Positions 45,896-53,551 of a DNA stretch of 63,040 nucleotides are shown in pieces. A model generated the notes under the pieces. It had not been told where the DNA came from. It was given only the letters and a program-made list of their open reading frames with translations, and made no database searches. A program made the translations under genes and the position numbers. The DNA is from Deltaproteobacteria bacterium (lineage in GTDB: Bacteria; Desulfobacterota; Desulfarculia; Desulfarculales; Desulfarculaceae): the NCBI GenBank assembly GCA_020444165.1, contig JAHLLK010000028.1:1-63040 (forward strand), read 5' to 3'. The stretch's first letter is position 1; each line of letters begins with the position of its first letter.

Positions 45896-46792
45896 ATGCT
45901 GTTCCCAATCTCCGGCGTGGAAGCTCCCCTCTGGCTGCCTCCCTTGGTGTCTTTCGTGGTCTCCTTCTTCACCTCCATGGCGGGAGTGTCGGGGGCCTTT
46001 CTGCTCCTGCCCTTCCAAATGAGCTATCTGGGCTTCGTGACCCCGGCGGTCAGCCCCACCAACCTGGTCTACAACGTGGTGGCCATCCCCAGCGGGGTGT
46101 ACCGCTTCCTCAAGGAAGGCCGCATGGTCTGGCCCCTGACCTGGGTGGTGGTGGCCGGCACTTTGCCCGGGGTGGTGGCCGGCGGCTTCATGCGGCTGAA
46201 GTGGTTCCTGGACCCCAAGCCCTTCAAGCTCTTCGTGGGCGCGGTGCTCCTCTACATCGCGGGGCGCATGGCCCTGGACGTGTACAAGCTCCTCCGGGGC
46301 CAGGCCGCCAAGCCCAAGGCACCGGCCCCCGGCGAGTTCCGCGTGAAGATCCTGTCCTTCACGCCCCTCCGGCTGGCCTACCGCTTCCAGGGCCAGGACT
46401 ACGCCTGCGGCACCCTGGGCATCTTCTCCCTGTCCCTGGTCGTGGGGCTCATCGGCGGCATCTACGGCATCGGCGGCGGGGCCATCATCGCCCCCTTCTT
46501 CGTGGCCATCTATGGCCTGCCGGTGCACACCGTGGCCGGCGCGGCCCTCATGGGCACCTTCATCACCAGCATCGCCGGGGTGGCCTTCTTCCAGTTCATC
46601 GCCCCGTGGTACGGCAACCTGTCCGTGGCCCCGGATTGGCTCCTGGGGCTCATGTTCGGCCTGGGCGGGGTGGCCGGCATCTACCTGGGAGCCCGCTGCC
46701 AACGCTTCGTGCCCGCCGTGTGGCTCAAGGCCATGCTGGTGGCGCTGATGCTCTACGTCGGCGGGCGCTACGTGGTTTTATATTTTTTTTAG
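45896..46792 (+). CDS. Sulfite exporter TauE/SafE family membrane protein
   Basis: 298 residues from the ATG at 45896 (GCGAGGCGAC upstream); the frame extends 73 codons further but over the promoter patch. About eight hydrophobic helices occur in two repeated halves. The family motifs MAGVSGAFLLLPFQMSYLG and LIGGIYGIGGGAIIAPFFV are present. A central loop (about 125-160) is Lys/Pro-rich. TSUP proteins export sulfite, sulfoacetate or other anions; a sulfur role would suit a sulfate reducer, but the substrate is not known. A strong terminator follows. Confidence 0.88.
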   Translation: MLFPISGVEAPLWLPPLVSFVVSFFTSMAGVSGAFLLLPFQMSYLGFVTPAVSPTNLVYNVVAIPSGVYRFLKEGRMVWPLTWVVVAGTLPGVVAGGFMRLKWFLDPKPFKLFVGAVLLYIAGRMALDVYKLLRGQAAKPKAPAPGEFRVKILSFTPLRLAYRFQGQDYACGTLGIFSLSLVVGLIGGIYGIGGGAIIAPFFVAIYGLPVHTVAGAALMGTFITSIAGVAFFQFIAPWYGNLSVAPDWLLGLMFGLGGVAGIYLGARCQRFVPAVWLKAMLVALMLYVGGRYVVLYFF

Positions 46793-46799
46793 AAGAAGA

Positions 46800-46887
46800 T
46801 GTGGGGGGAACCCCTTTTTTTGAAAAAAAGGGGGCTGCACCCCAAAAAAGCTACGCTTTTTTGGGGACCCCGCGGGTTCCCCCCACA
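46800..46887. terminator. Nested palindromic terminator
   Basis: Outer arms TGTGGGGGGAACCC (46800-46813) and its complement (46874-46887). Inside are two more perfect hairpins: CCCC-T7/A7-GGGG (46811-46833) and a 12-bp stem CCCCAAAAAAGC with loop TAC (46840-46866). Past it, 46888-47121 holds nothing recognised. Confidence 0.78.
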
Positions 46888-47121
46888 CCCCCCTCCTCCA
46901 AAAAACTTCATAGTGTTCAGTTGGTTGAGTAGGGCTCATCGGCAAGTCGTAGGGTGTGCCGGAAGTGGGGGAATGGGGAAGTAGGTAGGAATAGCCGGTA
47001 CACGACACTTTCTACAGGTCCTGGTTGGCTGTTTTTCACACCGGGTGAGGTGGCGGGAAAACAACTCCGCCCCGCCGGGGCGAAAGCCGGGCGGGGCGGT
47101 GGCGTCAGGGCGGCGGAGGGG

Positions 47122-47334
47122 CTAGCTGGCTCCTCGGCCGCCGGCTTGGCCCTCGGGGGAGCCGCCCCGGCGGCTTGGTCCCCTTCCGCCTCGGCGCCCC
47201 CTTCCGGAGTGCCAACTGCCGGCGTCCTCAGAACTCCTGTCCCGTCCGGACCGGGAGGCATTTGCGCCCTGGGGCCCCTGCCCCTGTCCGCGGCGTCCCT
47301 GCCCCCGGGGTCCCGTGCCGTCTCCCCCAGGCAT
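47122..47334 (-). CDS. Small Gly/Arg-rich protein, DUF5320-like N-terminus
   Basis: 70 residues with a very good ribosome site (AAGGAGGAAATATC before ATG). It begins MPGGDGTGPRGQG, which matches the opening of DUF5320-type proteins (MPGGDGTGPxGxGP), and continues as Gly, Arg, Ser and Gln. It has no Cys. Such proteins are found beside NifX-like or Mrp-type genes in anaerobes. The low complexity makes this uncertain, but start signal and opening motif agree. Confidence 0.5.
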   Translation of the reverse strand: MPGGDGTGPRGQGRRGQGQGPQGANASRSGRDRSSEDAGSWHSGRGRRGGRGPSRRGGSPEGQAGGRGAS

Positions 47335-47609
47335 GATATTTCCTCCTTAGTGGCGACCCCGCGTCGCCGGACCCGGCCAAACGCCGGCCAGCGGAGTTTG
47401 CGCGGGGTCTTTTTCCAACTATCACGCTAGCGGCTTGCCCTGGCGCCGTCAAGGTTTTTTTGGCCATATGCTCAAAATCCGGCGGGCGGTCTGGGAGGCC
47501 GTAAGCCACCCCGCGCGCACACCGCGCTTGCCAAGCCGCCGGGCAGGAGGCTTACAATATTTCAGGAATGGTTATTTTGGCAGATCACCCGTTGCCGCGA
47601 GGCCCCAAG

Positions 47610-47873
47610 ATGTCTGAAGAGATCGTCCTTTACACCGTGCCCAGTACTTGACCCAACTGCCGCTTCACGAAAGAGTTTCTTTCGCATCAAGGCGTCAAGT
47701 ACACCGAATACAACATCGCCCGCGACAAGGCGGCCATGGAGAAAGCCAAGGAGCTGGCCCAGGGGCAGTTGGTGACCCCGGTGGTGCAGATCGGCGAGGA
47801 GGTCATCACCGGCTTTGACCGCAACCGCCTGGTGGCCGCGCTCCAGCGCCTGGGCCTGTACCACGAGGACTGA
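47610..47873 (+). CDS. Glutaredoxin-like selenoprotein (Sec14)
   Basis: 87 residues when the in-frame TGA at 47649-47651 is read as selenocysteine: MSEEIVLYTVPST-Sec-PNCRFTKEFL. The Sec replaces the first Cys of the glutaredoxin CPxC site, giving U14-P-N-C17. The rest is a normal glutaredoxin: KYTEYNIARDKAAMEKAKE, the cis-Pro in LVTPVVQIG, and GFDRNRLVAALQRLGL. A hairpin with a GU-containing loop follows the TGA. It would act as a thiol/selenol reductant in the cytoplasm. A possible -10 TACAAT is at 47573-47578... upstream signals are weak; GAGG precedes the start. Confidence 0.88.
47663..47691 (+). promoter_or_regulatory. SECIS-like hairpin of the glutaredoxin selenoprotein
   Basis: Upper stem CGAAAG (47668-47673), loop AGTTT, CTTTCG (47679-47684), extended after an internal loop by CTT/AAG (47663-47665 and 47689-47691). 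The apical loop begins 23 bases after the UGA and contains G-U, as in bacterial SECIS elements. Confidence 0.7.
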
Positions 47874-47962
47874 GGCCCGGCCGGACCGGCGGGGGGCGGG
47901 AGGTTCCCGGGCCCGCCCCCGGGGCGCTGGTCCGCCACCGGGGGCTCCGGCCGGGCCGGGCC

Positions 47963-48517
47963 TTACTTCTTGAGCGCCAGTCCCTCGTGCCAGGCGCGGC
48001 CCACCGGCGCGCCCAGGGCCCAATACTTCTTCTGGGGCATGTCAAACAAAATCGGCCGCACCTTGGCCAGGTCCACCTTGCCGTCGGTGAGCACGTCGTG
48101 GTCGGCGTGGGACTCCACCACCCGGCCCACGAACACCTCGTGCTGGGGGAACTCCACCACCCGCTCCACCCGGCAGGCCATGACCACCGGGCAGTTCCAG
48201 ATCAGGGGCGCGTGGGCCAGTTCGCCGTAGAACAGCTCGAACACCCCGGACTTGTCGGTGTTCTTGCCGGTGATCAGGCCGCAGTAGTCGGTCAGGGCCA
48301 TCTGATCCTGGCTGGGGATGTTCACGCTGAACTCCCCATGCTCCCGGATGCCCGCGTTGGTGTGGTGGATGCGGCCCAGGCCCACGGAGATCTCCTCCAT
48401 GGTCATGATGCCCACGTGGGCCACGGCCAGGAAGTTGGGCCGCTCGTGCACGTGGGCCCCCACCAGCACGGTGAGAGAGGGATAGAGCAGGTTCTGGGCT
48501 CCCAGGTTCTTCTTCAT
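47963..48517 (-). CDS. Flavin reductase-like FMN-binding protein (flavoredoxin type)
   Basis: 184 residues from the ATG at 48517 (GGGAGGGCGGC upstream). The flavin-reductase fold is seen in LTVLVGAHVHERPNFLAVAHVGIM, HGEFSVNIPSQD and KSGVFELFYGELAHAPLIWNCPVVMACRVE. Flavoredoxins of sulfate reducers carry FMN and transfer electrons to sulfur or other acceptors. The C-terminal YWALGAPVGRAWHEGLAL closes the domain. It appears monocistronic and is convergent with the glutaredoxin gene. Confidence 0.85.
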   Translation of the reverse strand: MKKNLGAQNLLYPSLTVLVGAHVHERPNFLAVAHVGIMTMEEISVGLGRIHHTNAGIREHGEFSVNIPSQDQMALTDYCGLITGKNTDKSGVFELFYGELAHAPLIWNCPVVMACRVERVVEFPQHEVFVGRVVESHADHDVLTDGKVDLAKVRPILFDMPQKKYWALGAPVGRAWHEGLALKK

Positions 48518-48660
48518 GCCGCCCTCCCGCACCGGCCCCGCCCCAGGGCGCCGGCGCCTGCAAGCATTCACTTCGTTTTAATTGCCAGCCTTTGCCTTAA
48601 GAGGTCCCCCCGGATCTCTATTTTTGATTATGCGCCGGCCGAGGCCGGGCCGCGGGGCCG

Positions 48661-48689
48661 AAAAAAAGCGCCCCCCGAGCGGGGGGCGC
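48661..48689 (-). terminator. Rho-independent terminator of the acyl-CoA ligase
   Basis: A 9-bp perfect stem GCGCCCCCC with loop GAGC (48668-48689), followed on the minus strand by seven U (48661-48667). It lies 34 bases past the ligase stop. Confidence 0.85.
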
Positions 48690-48722
48690 CAGCGGCGAAA
48701 GGCCGCGCGAAAGCGAACGGAG

Positions 48723-50435
48723 TTATTTCTGGTCCGACTTGGCCAGTTCCTCTTCCTTCAAGACCCGGCGGAGCACCTTGCCCACCATGGTTTTGGGCAG
48801 CTCGGCCCGGAACTGCACCTCGTTGGGCACCTTGTAGTGGGTCATGTTCTCCTTGCACCAGTCGATGATGTCCTGTTCGCTGACCTTGCCCTGGGACTCG
48901 GGCTTGAGTACCACAAAGGCCTTCAGGATCTCACCCACCTTGGGATGGGGCAGGCCCACCACGGCCACCTCCAGGATGTCCGGGTGGCTGAACAAATAAT
49001 CCTCGATCTCCTTGGGGAAGACGCTGTAGCCCTTGTGCTTCACCAGATCCTTGGCCCGGTCCATGATGAAGGTCCAGCCGTCCTCGTCCATGTAGGCCAC
49101 GTCGCCGGTGTACAGCCAGCCGTCGCGGATGGTGGCCGAGGTCTCCACCGGGCGGTTGAAGTAGCCCTTCATCACCTGCGGGCCCTTGACGCACAGTTCG
49201 CCCACCTGATCCGGGCCGTAACCCAGCTCTTTGCTGCCGGTCTCCAGGTCCATGATCTTCACGTCGGTGTTGGGGAACGGCAGGCCGATGGAGCCCAGCT
49301 TGCGCTCACCCACAAAGGGGTTGGCGTGGGTCACCGGCGAGGACTCGGTGAGGCCGTAGCCCTCCACCACCTGGGAGCCGAACTTCTGCTCGAATTTGAG
49401 TTGCACGTCCCGGGGCAGGGGGCCGGCGCCGGAGAGGCACTTGGTCAGGGGGCTCAAGTCAAACTTCTCCAGGCCGGGGGTGTTGTTGATCTTGTTGAAC
49501 AACACGGCCACGCCCGGCATGCAGAGCTGGGTGCCCTGGCCCCATTTTTCGATCTGGGCCGCCCATTCCGCCATGCTGTCCGGCGGCTTGGGGAAGAGCA
49601 GCATGAAGCCGCCCCGGCACAGGGCCGTGTCCATCACGCAGGTGAGGGCAAAGGAGTGGAACAAGGGCAGCACCCCCACCCAGCCCGCGTCCCGGGGGAA
49701 GTCCTCGCCGATCCAGGCCTTGCCCATGTAGGCGTTGGACACCAGGTTCTGGTGGGTGAGCATGGCGCCCTTGGGGGTGCCGGTGGTGCCGCCGGTGTAG
49801 ATGAGGGCGGCCACGTCCTCGGCCGGGTTCACCTCCACCTGCCGCACGTTGGGGGCGGTGGCCACCATTTTGGTGAACTTCAGGGCGTGGGAGGGCATGT
49901 CGGCAAAGGGAATCTTGCCCAGCTTCTTGCCCAGCCACTTCTTCCAGGCCGGCAGGCGCATGAGGTCGGCGATGTTGGTGCCGATCAGGTGCTTGACCTT
50001 GGTCTGGTCCAGCACCCGGGCCGCCTCGCCGAACACCGCGTCCAGCACCACCAGGCCCTTGGCCCCGGAGTCGTTCAACTGGTGCTTGATCTCCAGGCCC
50101 TTGTAGGTGGGGTTGATGGCGGTGACCGTGACGCCCAGGCGCTGGCAGGCGTAGAAGGCCACCACGAACTGGGGGGAGTTGGGCAGGATCAGGGCCAGGA
50201 CGTCGCCCCGCGCGAAGCCCAGGCCGGCCAGGGCGGTGGCGAAGCGGTTGACCTTGTCGTCCAACTCCCCGTAGGTCATCACCGAGTCCTGAAAGACTAT
50301 CGCCTTGTCGCCGGGGTACTTGGCGGCGGTTTCCTTGAGCATCTGACCCAAGCCGATGTTCGGAAAATCCACAATCTTGGGCACGTTGGGCGGCCAGTCC
50401 TTATACCACGGGCGGCTGCCGAGATCCTGGGCCAT
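48723..50435 (-). CDS. Long-chain fatty acid-CoA ligase
   Basis: 570 residues, FadD size. The AMP/ATP motif is YTGGTTGTPKGAML (about 212-225), with GYGLTESSP and DGWLYTGDVAYMDEDGW following and the C-terminal Lys region PKTMVGKVLRR. It activates fatty acids to acyl-CoA using ATP. The start follows AGGAGGACAGC. A FadR-like box overlaps the -35 of its promoter, supporting fatty-acid control. It may feed the acyl-CoA dehydrogenase at 1589-3409. Confidence 0.93.
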   Translation of the reverse strand: MAQDLGSRPWYKDWPPNVPKIVDFPNIGLGQMLKETAAKYPGDKAIVFQDSVMTYGELDDKVNRFATALAGLGFARGDVLALILPNSPQFVVAFYACQRLGVTVTAINPTYKGLEIKHQLNDSGAKGLVVLDAVFGEAARVLDQTKVKHLIGTNIADLMRLPAWKKWLGKKLGKIPFADMPSHALKFTKMVATAPNVRQVEVNPAEDVAALIYTGGTTGTPKGAMLTHQNLVSNAYMGKAWIGEDFPRDAGWVGVLPLFHSFALTCVMDTALCRGGFMLLFPKPPDSMAEWAAQIEKWGQGTQLCMPGVAVLFNKINNTPGLEKFDLSPLTKCLSGAGPLPRDVQLKFEQKFGSQVVEGYGLTESSPVTHANPFVGERKLGSIGLPFPNTDVKIMDLETGSKELGYGPDQVGELCVKGPQVMKGYFNRPVETSATIRDGWLYTGDVAYMDEDGWTFIMDRAKDLVKHKGYSVFPKEIEDYLFSHPDILEVAVVGLPHPKVGEILKAFVVLKPESQGKVSEQDIIDWCKENMTHYKVPNEVQFRAELPKTMVGKVLRRVLKEEELAKSDQK

Positions 50436-50506
50436 GCTGTCCTCCTGCGAACCTTACCTTAAAGCTGCGGCGTGCGGGCGCCTTACGGAATGGACCTTAA
50501 GGGATA

Positions 50507-50538
50507 CAACAAAGTGACTATGAATGTCAATTCATTCA
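50507..50538 (-). promoter_or_regulatory. FadR-like operator over the acyl-CoA ligase promoter
   Basis: TGAATG-TCAATT-CATTCA (50521-50538) has 6-bp perfect arms and matches the Bacillus-type (TetR-family) FadR consensus TGAATGAMTANTCATTCA at the arms. On the minus strand a TTGACA (-35, complement of 50525-50530) lies inside it, with a weak -10 (TATCCC or TGTATC) 16-18 bp downstream, so a bound repressor would block RNA polymerase. Confidence 0.68.
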
Positions 50539-50722
50539 GTAAAAATCCGGACGGCCGGTCGGCGTGCACCTCGGGTATACGTGGTCCGGCGCAACAACCG
50601 CAATATACCTGAGAATATTGTCGCGCCTTACCGGGATGACAGTGCGGCGGGGCGGCCGGCAGGCCACGCGCGGCAGGCCCGGGGGCCCGCCCCCGCCCCG
50701 GCCCGGGCCGCGGCCCGGGGGC

Positions 50723-52288
50723 TCAGGGCGCCAGGCGGGTCAGCTCCCCCGCGCGGATGGTCACCGGAAAGATGCCCCCGCCCTGGACCAGGCGCACCAT
50801 ATAGCGCCCCGGGGTCAGGGGCACCTGGCGGCCCGAGGCGAATTCGCCCAGGTTCTCGCCCTTCTCGCTGTCCAGGCGGAAGCGCAGGGGCGGTTGACCC
50901 GGATAGGAGGGCAGGTACAAGGCCCCCACCGCGGGCAGCACCAGGTCCTTTTCCTCCCCCGGCTCCAGGGTCAGGGTGAGGGACAGAGGCGGCACGATGT
51001 CCACCTCCACCCGGTAGGTCCCGGGCAACAGCCCCAGGGGCGAGCCGGTGTAGCCCTGATGGGGGTGGTCCTCGGTCTGGTTCATCACCGCCTGGAAGCC
51101 CACCCGGGTAAAGCCGCCCGGCCCGGGCTGGCGCAGGGTCAGGCGGCTCCGGGGCCCCACGGTGAGCCGTTTCTTGGCCCCGGCCTCCACCTCCACCAGC
51201 CAGCTCAAGGGCGGAATCAGGTTCTTCACCCAATAAAACCCGGCCGGCAAATACACGTCCAGGGGCGCCGGGGTGGGGGGCTGCACGATGTGGCCGTCCA
51301 GGCGGCGCACCACGGTCAGCCGCCAGTCCAGGTCCTCGCCCCCCGGGCCCCGGGCCGTGACCAACAGCTCGCCCTGCCCGCCGGCCCACAGCCGGGTGAT
51401 GCCCCGGGCCGCCACCCGGGCCTTGTCCGGCGGCGCCGCCGGCCCCACCCGGCTGGCCAGGGGCCAGATCAGTTCGTACACCCCGGGCAAGAGCTGGATC
51501 GGCCGCTGGGGCAGGCCTCGCCGCCAGGCCAGGCGGTCCAGGCGCCGCACCTCGAAGACCTCGGCCAGGGGGTGGTTTTTCTCGTCATACTCCCACACCT
51601 CCAAGCCGGAATCGCTCTGGGCCACCAGGAAGGCCCGGTGCAACAGGGTGGGGGTTTCCTCGGGCCGGGGGGAGCGGTAAAGCCCGCCGCCGCCTGAGAG
51701 AGCCAAGCCGGCCAGGCCCGGGGGCAGATCCCCCGGCCCCGTGCCCGCGTCCAGGGCCACGACCTGGCAATAGGGCCGGCCGCCGCCCACCGGGAGGCCG
51801 GAGGCCTCGCCGGGTTCCAGGGCCTCGGGCCGCGCCGCGGCCACCACCACCACCGCCCCCCGGCCGGCCTTGGCCAGCCAGGCCGCGGCCTGGCGGATGG
51901 CCGGGCCCAGTTTCACCCGGCCCCCGGGCGGCGGCAGGCGCAGGCGGAGCGCCTTGAGCTGGGCCGCGGAGGTGGGCTCCACCGCCGTAACCGGGCCCCC
52001 GGCCGTGGCCAGCCACAGCCCCGCCGTGACCCCCAGGGGCAGGCTCCGGAGCTCCCGGTCCAGGCTTTCCAGGGCGTTGGCCCAGCGGGTGGTCCCCAGC
52101 CAGGGCTGGTTCATGGCGGCCGAGGCCTCCAGCACCACGGCCAGGTGGGAGGGCCGGGTGGGCGAGCTTTGGGCCCGGGCTCCCGGGGCGCCGGCCCCGG
52201 CCAGGCAGGCCAGCGCCACCAGCCAGGCCAGGGTCAGGAAACCCCGCCGGAGCCCCACGGGCCTATGAAAAAAGGATGCACGGGACAT
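50723..52288 (-). CDS. Secreted VWA-like protein with degenerate metal site
   Basis: 521 residues from the ATG at 52288. A signal peptide (hydrophobic run, cleavage near ARA-Q) leads into a VWA-like domain (about 45-220) whose first motif is VVLEASAAMN instead of the normal D-x-S-x-S, so the metal site is probably lost. After it come several beta-rich units with similar openings: LLPGVYELIW, YLPAGFYWVKN, LLPGTYRVEVD and LTPGRYMVRLVQ. This looks like repeated PEGA- or carboxypeptidase-regulatory-like surface domains. No close relative is recognised. It is divergent from dprA. Confidence 0.7.
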   Translation of the reverse strand: MSRASFFHRPVGLRRGFLTLAWLVALACLAGAGAPGARAQSSPTRPSHLAVVLEASAAMNQPWLGTTRWANALESLDRELRSLPLGVTAGLWLATAGGPVTAVEPTSAAQLKALRLRLPPPGGRVKLGPAIRQAAAWLAKAGRGAVVVVAAARPEALEPGEASGLPVGGGRPYCQVVALDAGTGPGDLPPGLAGLALSGGGGLYRSPRPEETPTLLHRAFLVAQSDSGLEVWEYDEKNHPLAEVFEVRRLDRLAWRRGLPQRPIQLLPGVYELIWPLASRVGPAAPPDKARVAARGITRLWAGGQGELLVTARGPGGEDLDWRLTVVRRLDGHIVQPPTPAPLDVYLPAGFYWVKNLIPPLSWLVEVEAGAKKRLTVGPRSRLTLRQPGPGGFTRVGFQAVMNQTEDHPHQGYTGSPLGLLPGTYRVEVDIVPPLSLTLTLEPGEEKDLVLPAVGALYLPSYPGQPPLRFRLDSEKGENLGEFASGRQVPLTPGRYMVRLVQGGGIFPVTIRAGELTRLAP

Positions 52289-52385
52289 GGCCCTAACATA
52301 GAACCAAGCGCCCGCCGAAGGCAAGGCCGGCGGCCCGGCCGGCCCCTGCGGACCGTGCCCCAGGGGCCGCGCGCGGAAAAAAACC

Positions 52386-52414
52386 TTGACGCCCGGCGCG
52401 GGGCTGGATAGCTT
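52386..52414 (+). promoter_or_regulatory. Possible dprA-topA promoter
   Basis: TTGACG (52386-52391), a 17-bp spacer and TAGCTT (52409-52414), ten bases before the dprA ATG. The -10 is poor, so it is only a candidate. Confidence 0.35.
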
Positions 52415-52423
52415 CCTTAGCCC

Positions 52424-53545
52424 ATGGAGGGGGAAAACCAGGCAGCGTCCCGGGAGGAGCTACAGGACTGGCTGGCCCTGCGGTTGATACCCGGGGTGGG
52501 CAGCGTGGCTTTTGCCCGTCTTTTGGCGGCCTTCGGCAGCCCCGGCCAGGCCTTGGGCGCCGGGCGGGAGGAGTTGCGCCAGCGGGCGGGTCTGCGCCCG
52601 GCCGTGGCCGAGGCGGTGAGCCGCCGGGCGGTAAACCGCGACCCCGCGGCCGAGTTGTCCCGTTTGGAAGATTTGGGCGGTAGACTGGTAATTCTTACCG
52701 ATACTGTTTATCCTCCATTGTTAAGAGAAATCTTCGCGCCACCCCCGGTGTTGTACGTAAGGGGCGACCTCGCCGGCTGCCGCACCGGGGGGGTGGCCCT
52801 GGTGGGCTCCCGCCATACCAGCGCTTATGGCCGCCGCCTGGCCCGGGATTTGGCCCAGGGACTGGCCGCGGCCGGGTTGTCGGTCATCTCCGGCCTGGCC
52901 CGGGGCGTGGACGCCGCGGCCCACCAGGCCGCCTTGGAGGCGGGCGGTCACACCGTGGGGGTGTTGGGCTCGGGGCTCAACGTGGCCTACCCGCCGGAGA
53001 ACGCGGGACTCATGGCCGACATGGCCCGCCAAGGCGCGGTGGTCAGCGAGTTCCCCTTGGACGAGCCCCCCCACCGGGGCCACTTCCCCGTGCGCAACCG
53101 GCTCATCTCCGGGCTCTCCCGGGCGGTGGTGGTGGTGGAGGCGGGCACCAGGAGCGGCGCCTTGATCACCGCCCGTCACGCCCTGGACCAAGGGCGGCAG
53201 GTGTTCGCGGTGCCCGGGCCGGTCGGCGCACCGCTCAGCCAGGGTTGCAACGAGCTGATCCAGGCCGGTGCGGGGCTGATCACCCGGGCCGCCGACCTCT
53301 TGGAGCCGGCGGCCATGGCCGCGCCACCCGCGGCGGGGCGCGAGGAACCGCTTCCGCCCCCAGACGCCGACTTGCCGGCCCCGGCCCGGGAGTTGTTGGA
53401 ATATTTGAGTCACAGCCCGGTGCACCTGGATGTGCTGGCCCGGGAAAGCGGGCTCAAGCCCCAGGAGGTCACCGCCTTGCTGGTGCTCTTGGAGTTGGCC
53501 GGCCGGGTGGTGGCGCTGCCCGGCAAGAATTACGTGCTGAGCTAG
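52424..53545 (+). CDS. dprA: DNA processing protein DprA
   Basis: 373 residues. The Rossmann-like DprA core is clear: [52 protein letters not shown] and [14 protein letters not shown]-terminal winged-helix (about 310-372) ends in [14 protein letters not shown]. An N-terminal helix-hairpin-helix region precedes the core. DprA loads RecA on incoming single-stranded DNA during transformation; it occurs in many bacteria without known competence. It is followed after six bases by topA, an arrangement common in bacteria. Confidence 0.96.
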   Translation: MEGENQAASREELQDWLALRLIPGVGSVAFARLLAAFGSPGQALGAGREELRQRAGLRPAVAEAVSRRAVNRDPAAELSRLEDLGGRLVILTDTVYPPLLREIFAPPPVLYVRGDLAGCRTGGVALVGSRHTSAYGRRLARDLAQGLAAAGLSVISGLARGVDAAAHQAALEAGGHTVGVLGSGLNVAYPPENAGLMADMARQGAVVSEFPLDEPPHRGHFPVRNRLISGLSRAVVVVEAGTRSGALITARHALDQGRQVFAVPGPVGAPLSQGCNELIQAGAGLITRAADLLEPAAMAAPPAAGREEPLPPPDADLPAPARELLEYLSHSPVHLDVLARESGLKPQEVTALLVLLELAGRVVALPGKNYVLS

Positions 53546-53551
53546 GATAAT

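Noticed and set aside
46954..47430. Longer ORFs overlapping the small Gly/Arg-rich gene
   Set aside because: They lack start signals; only the minus-strand frame at 47122-47334 has a good ribosome site and a family-like opening.
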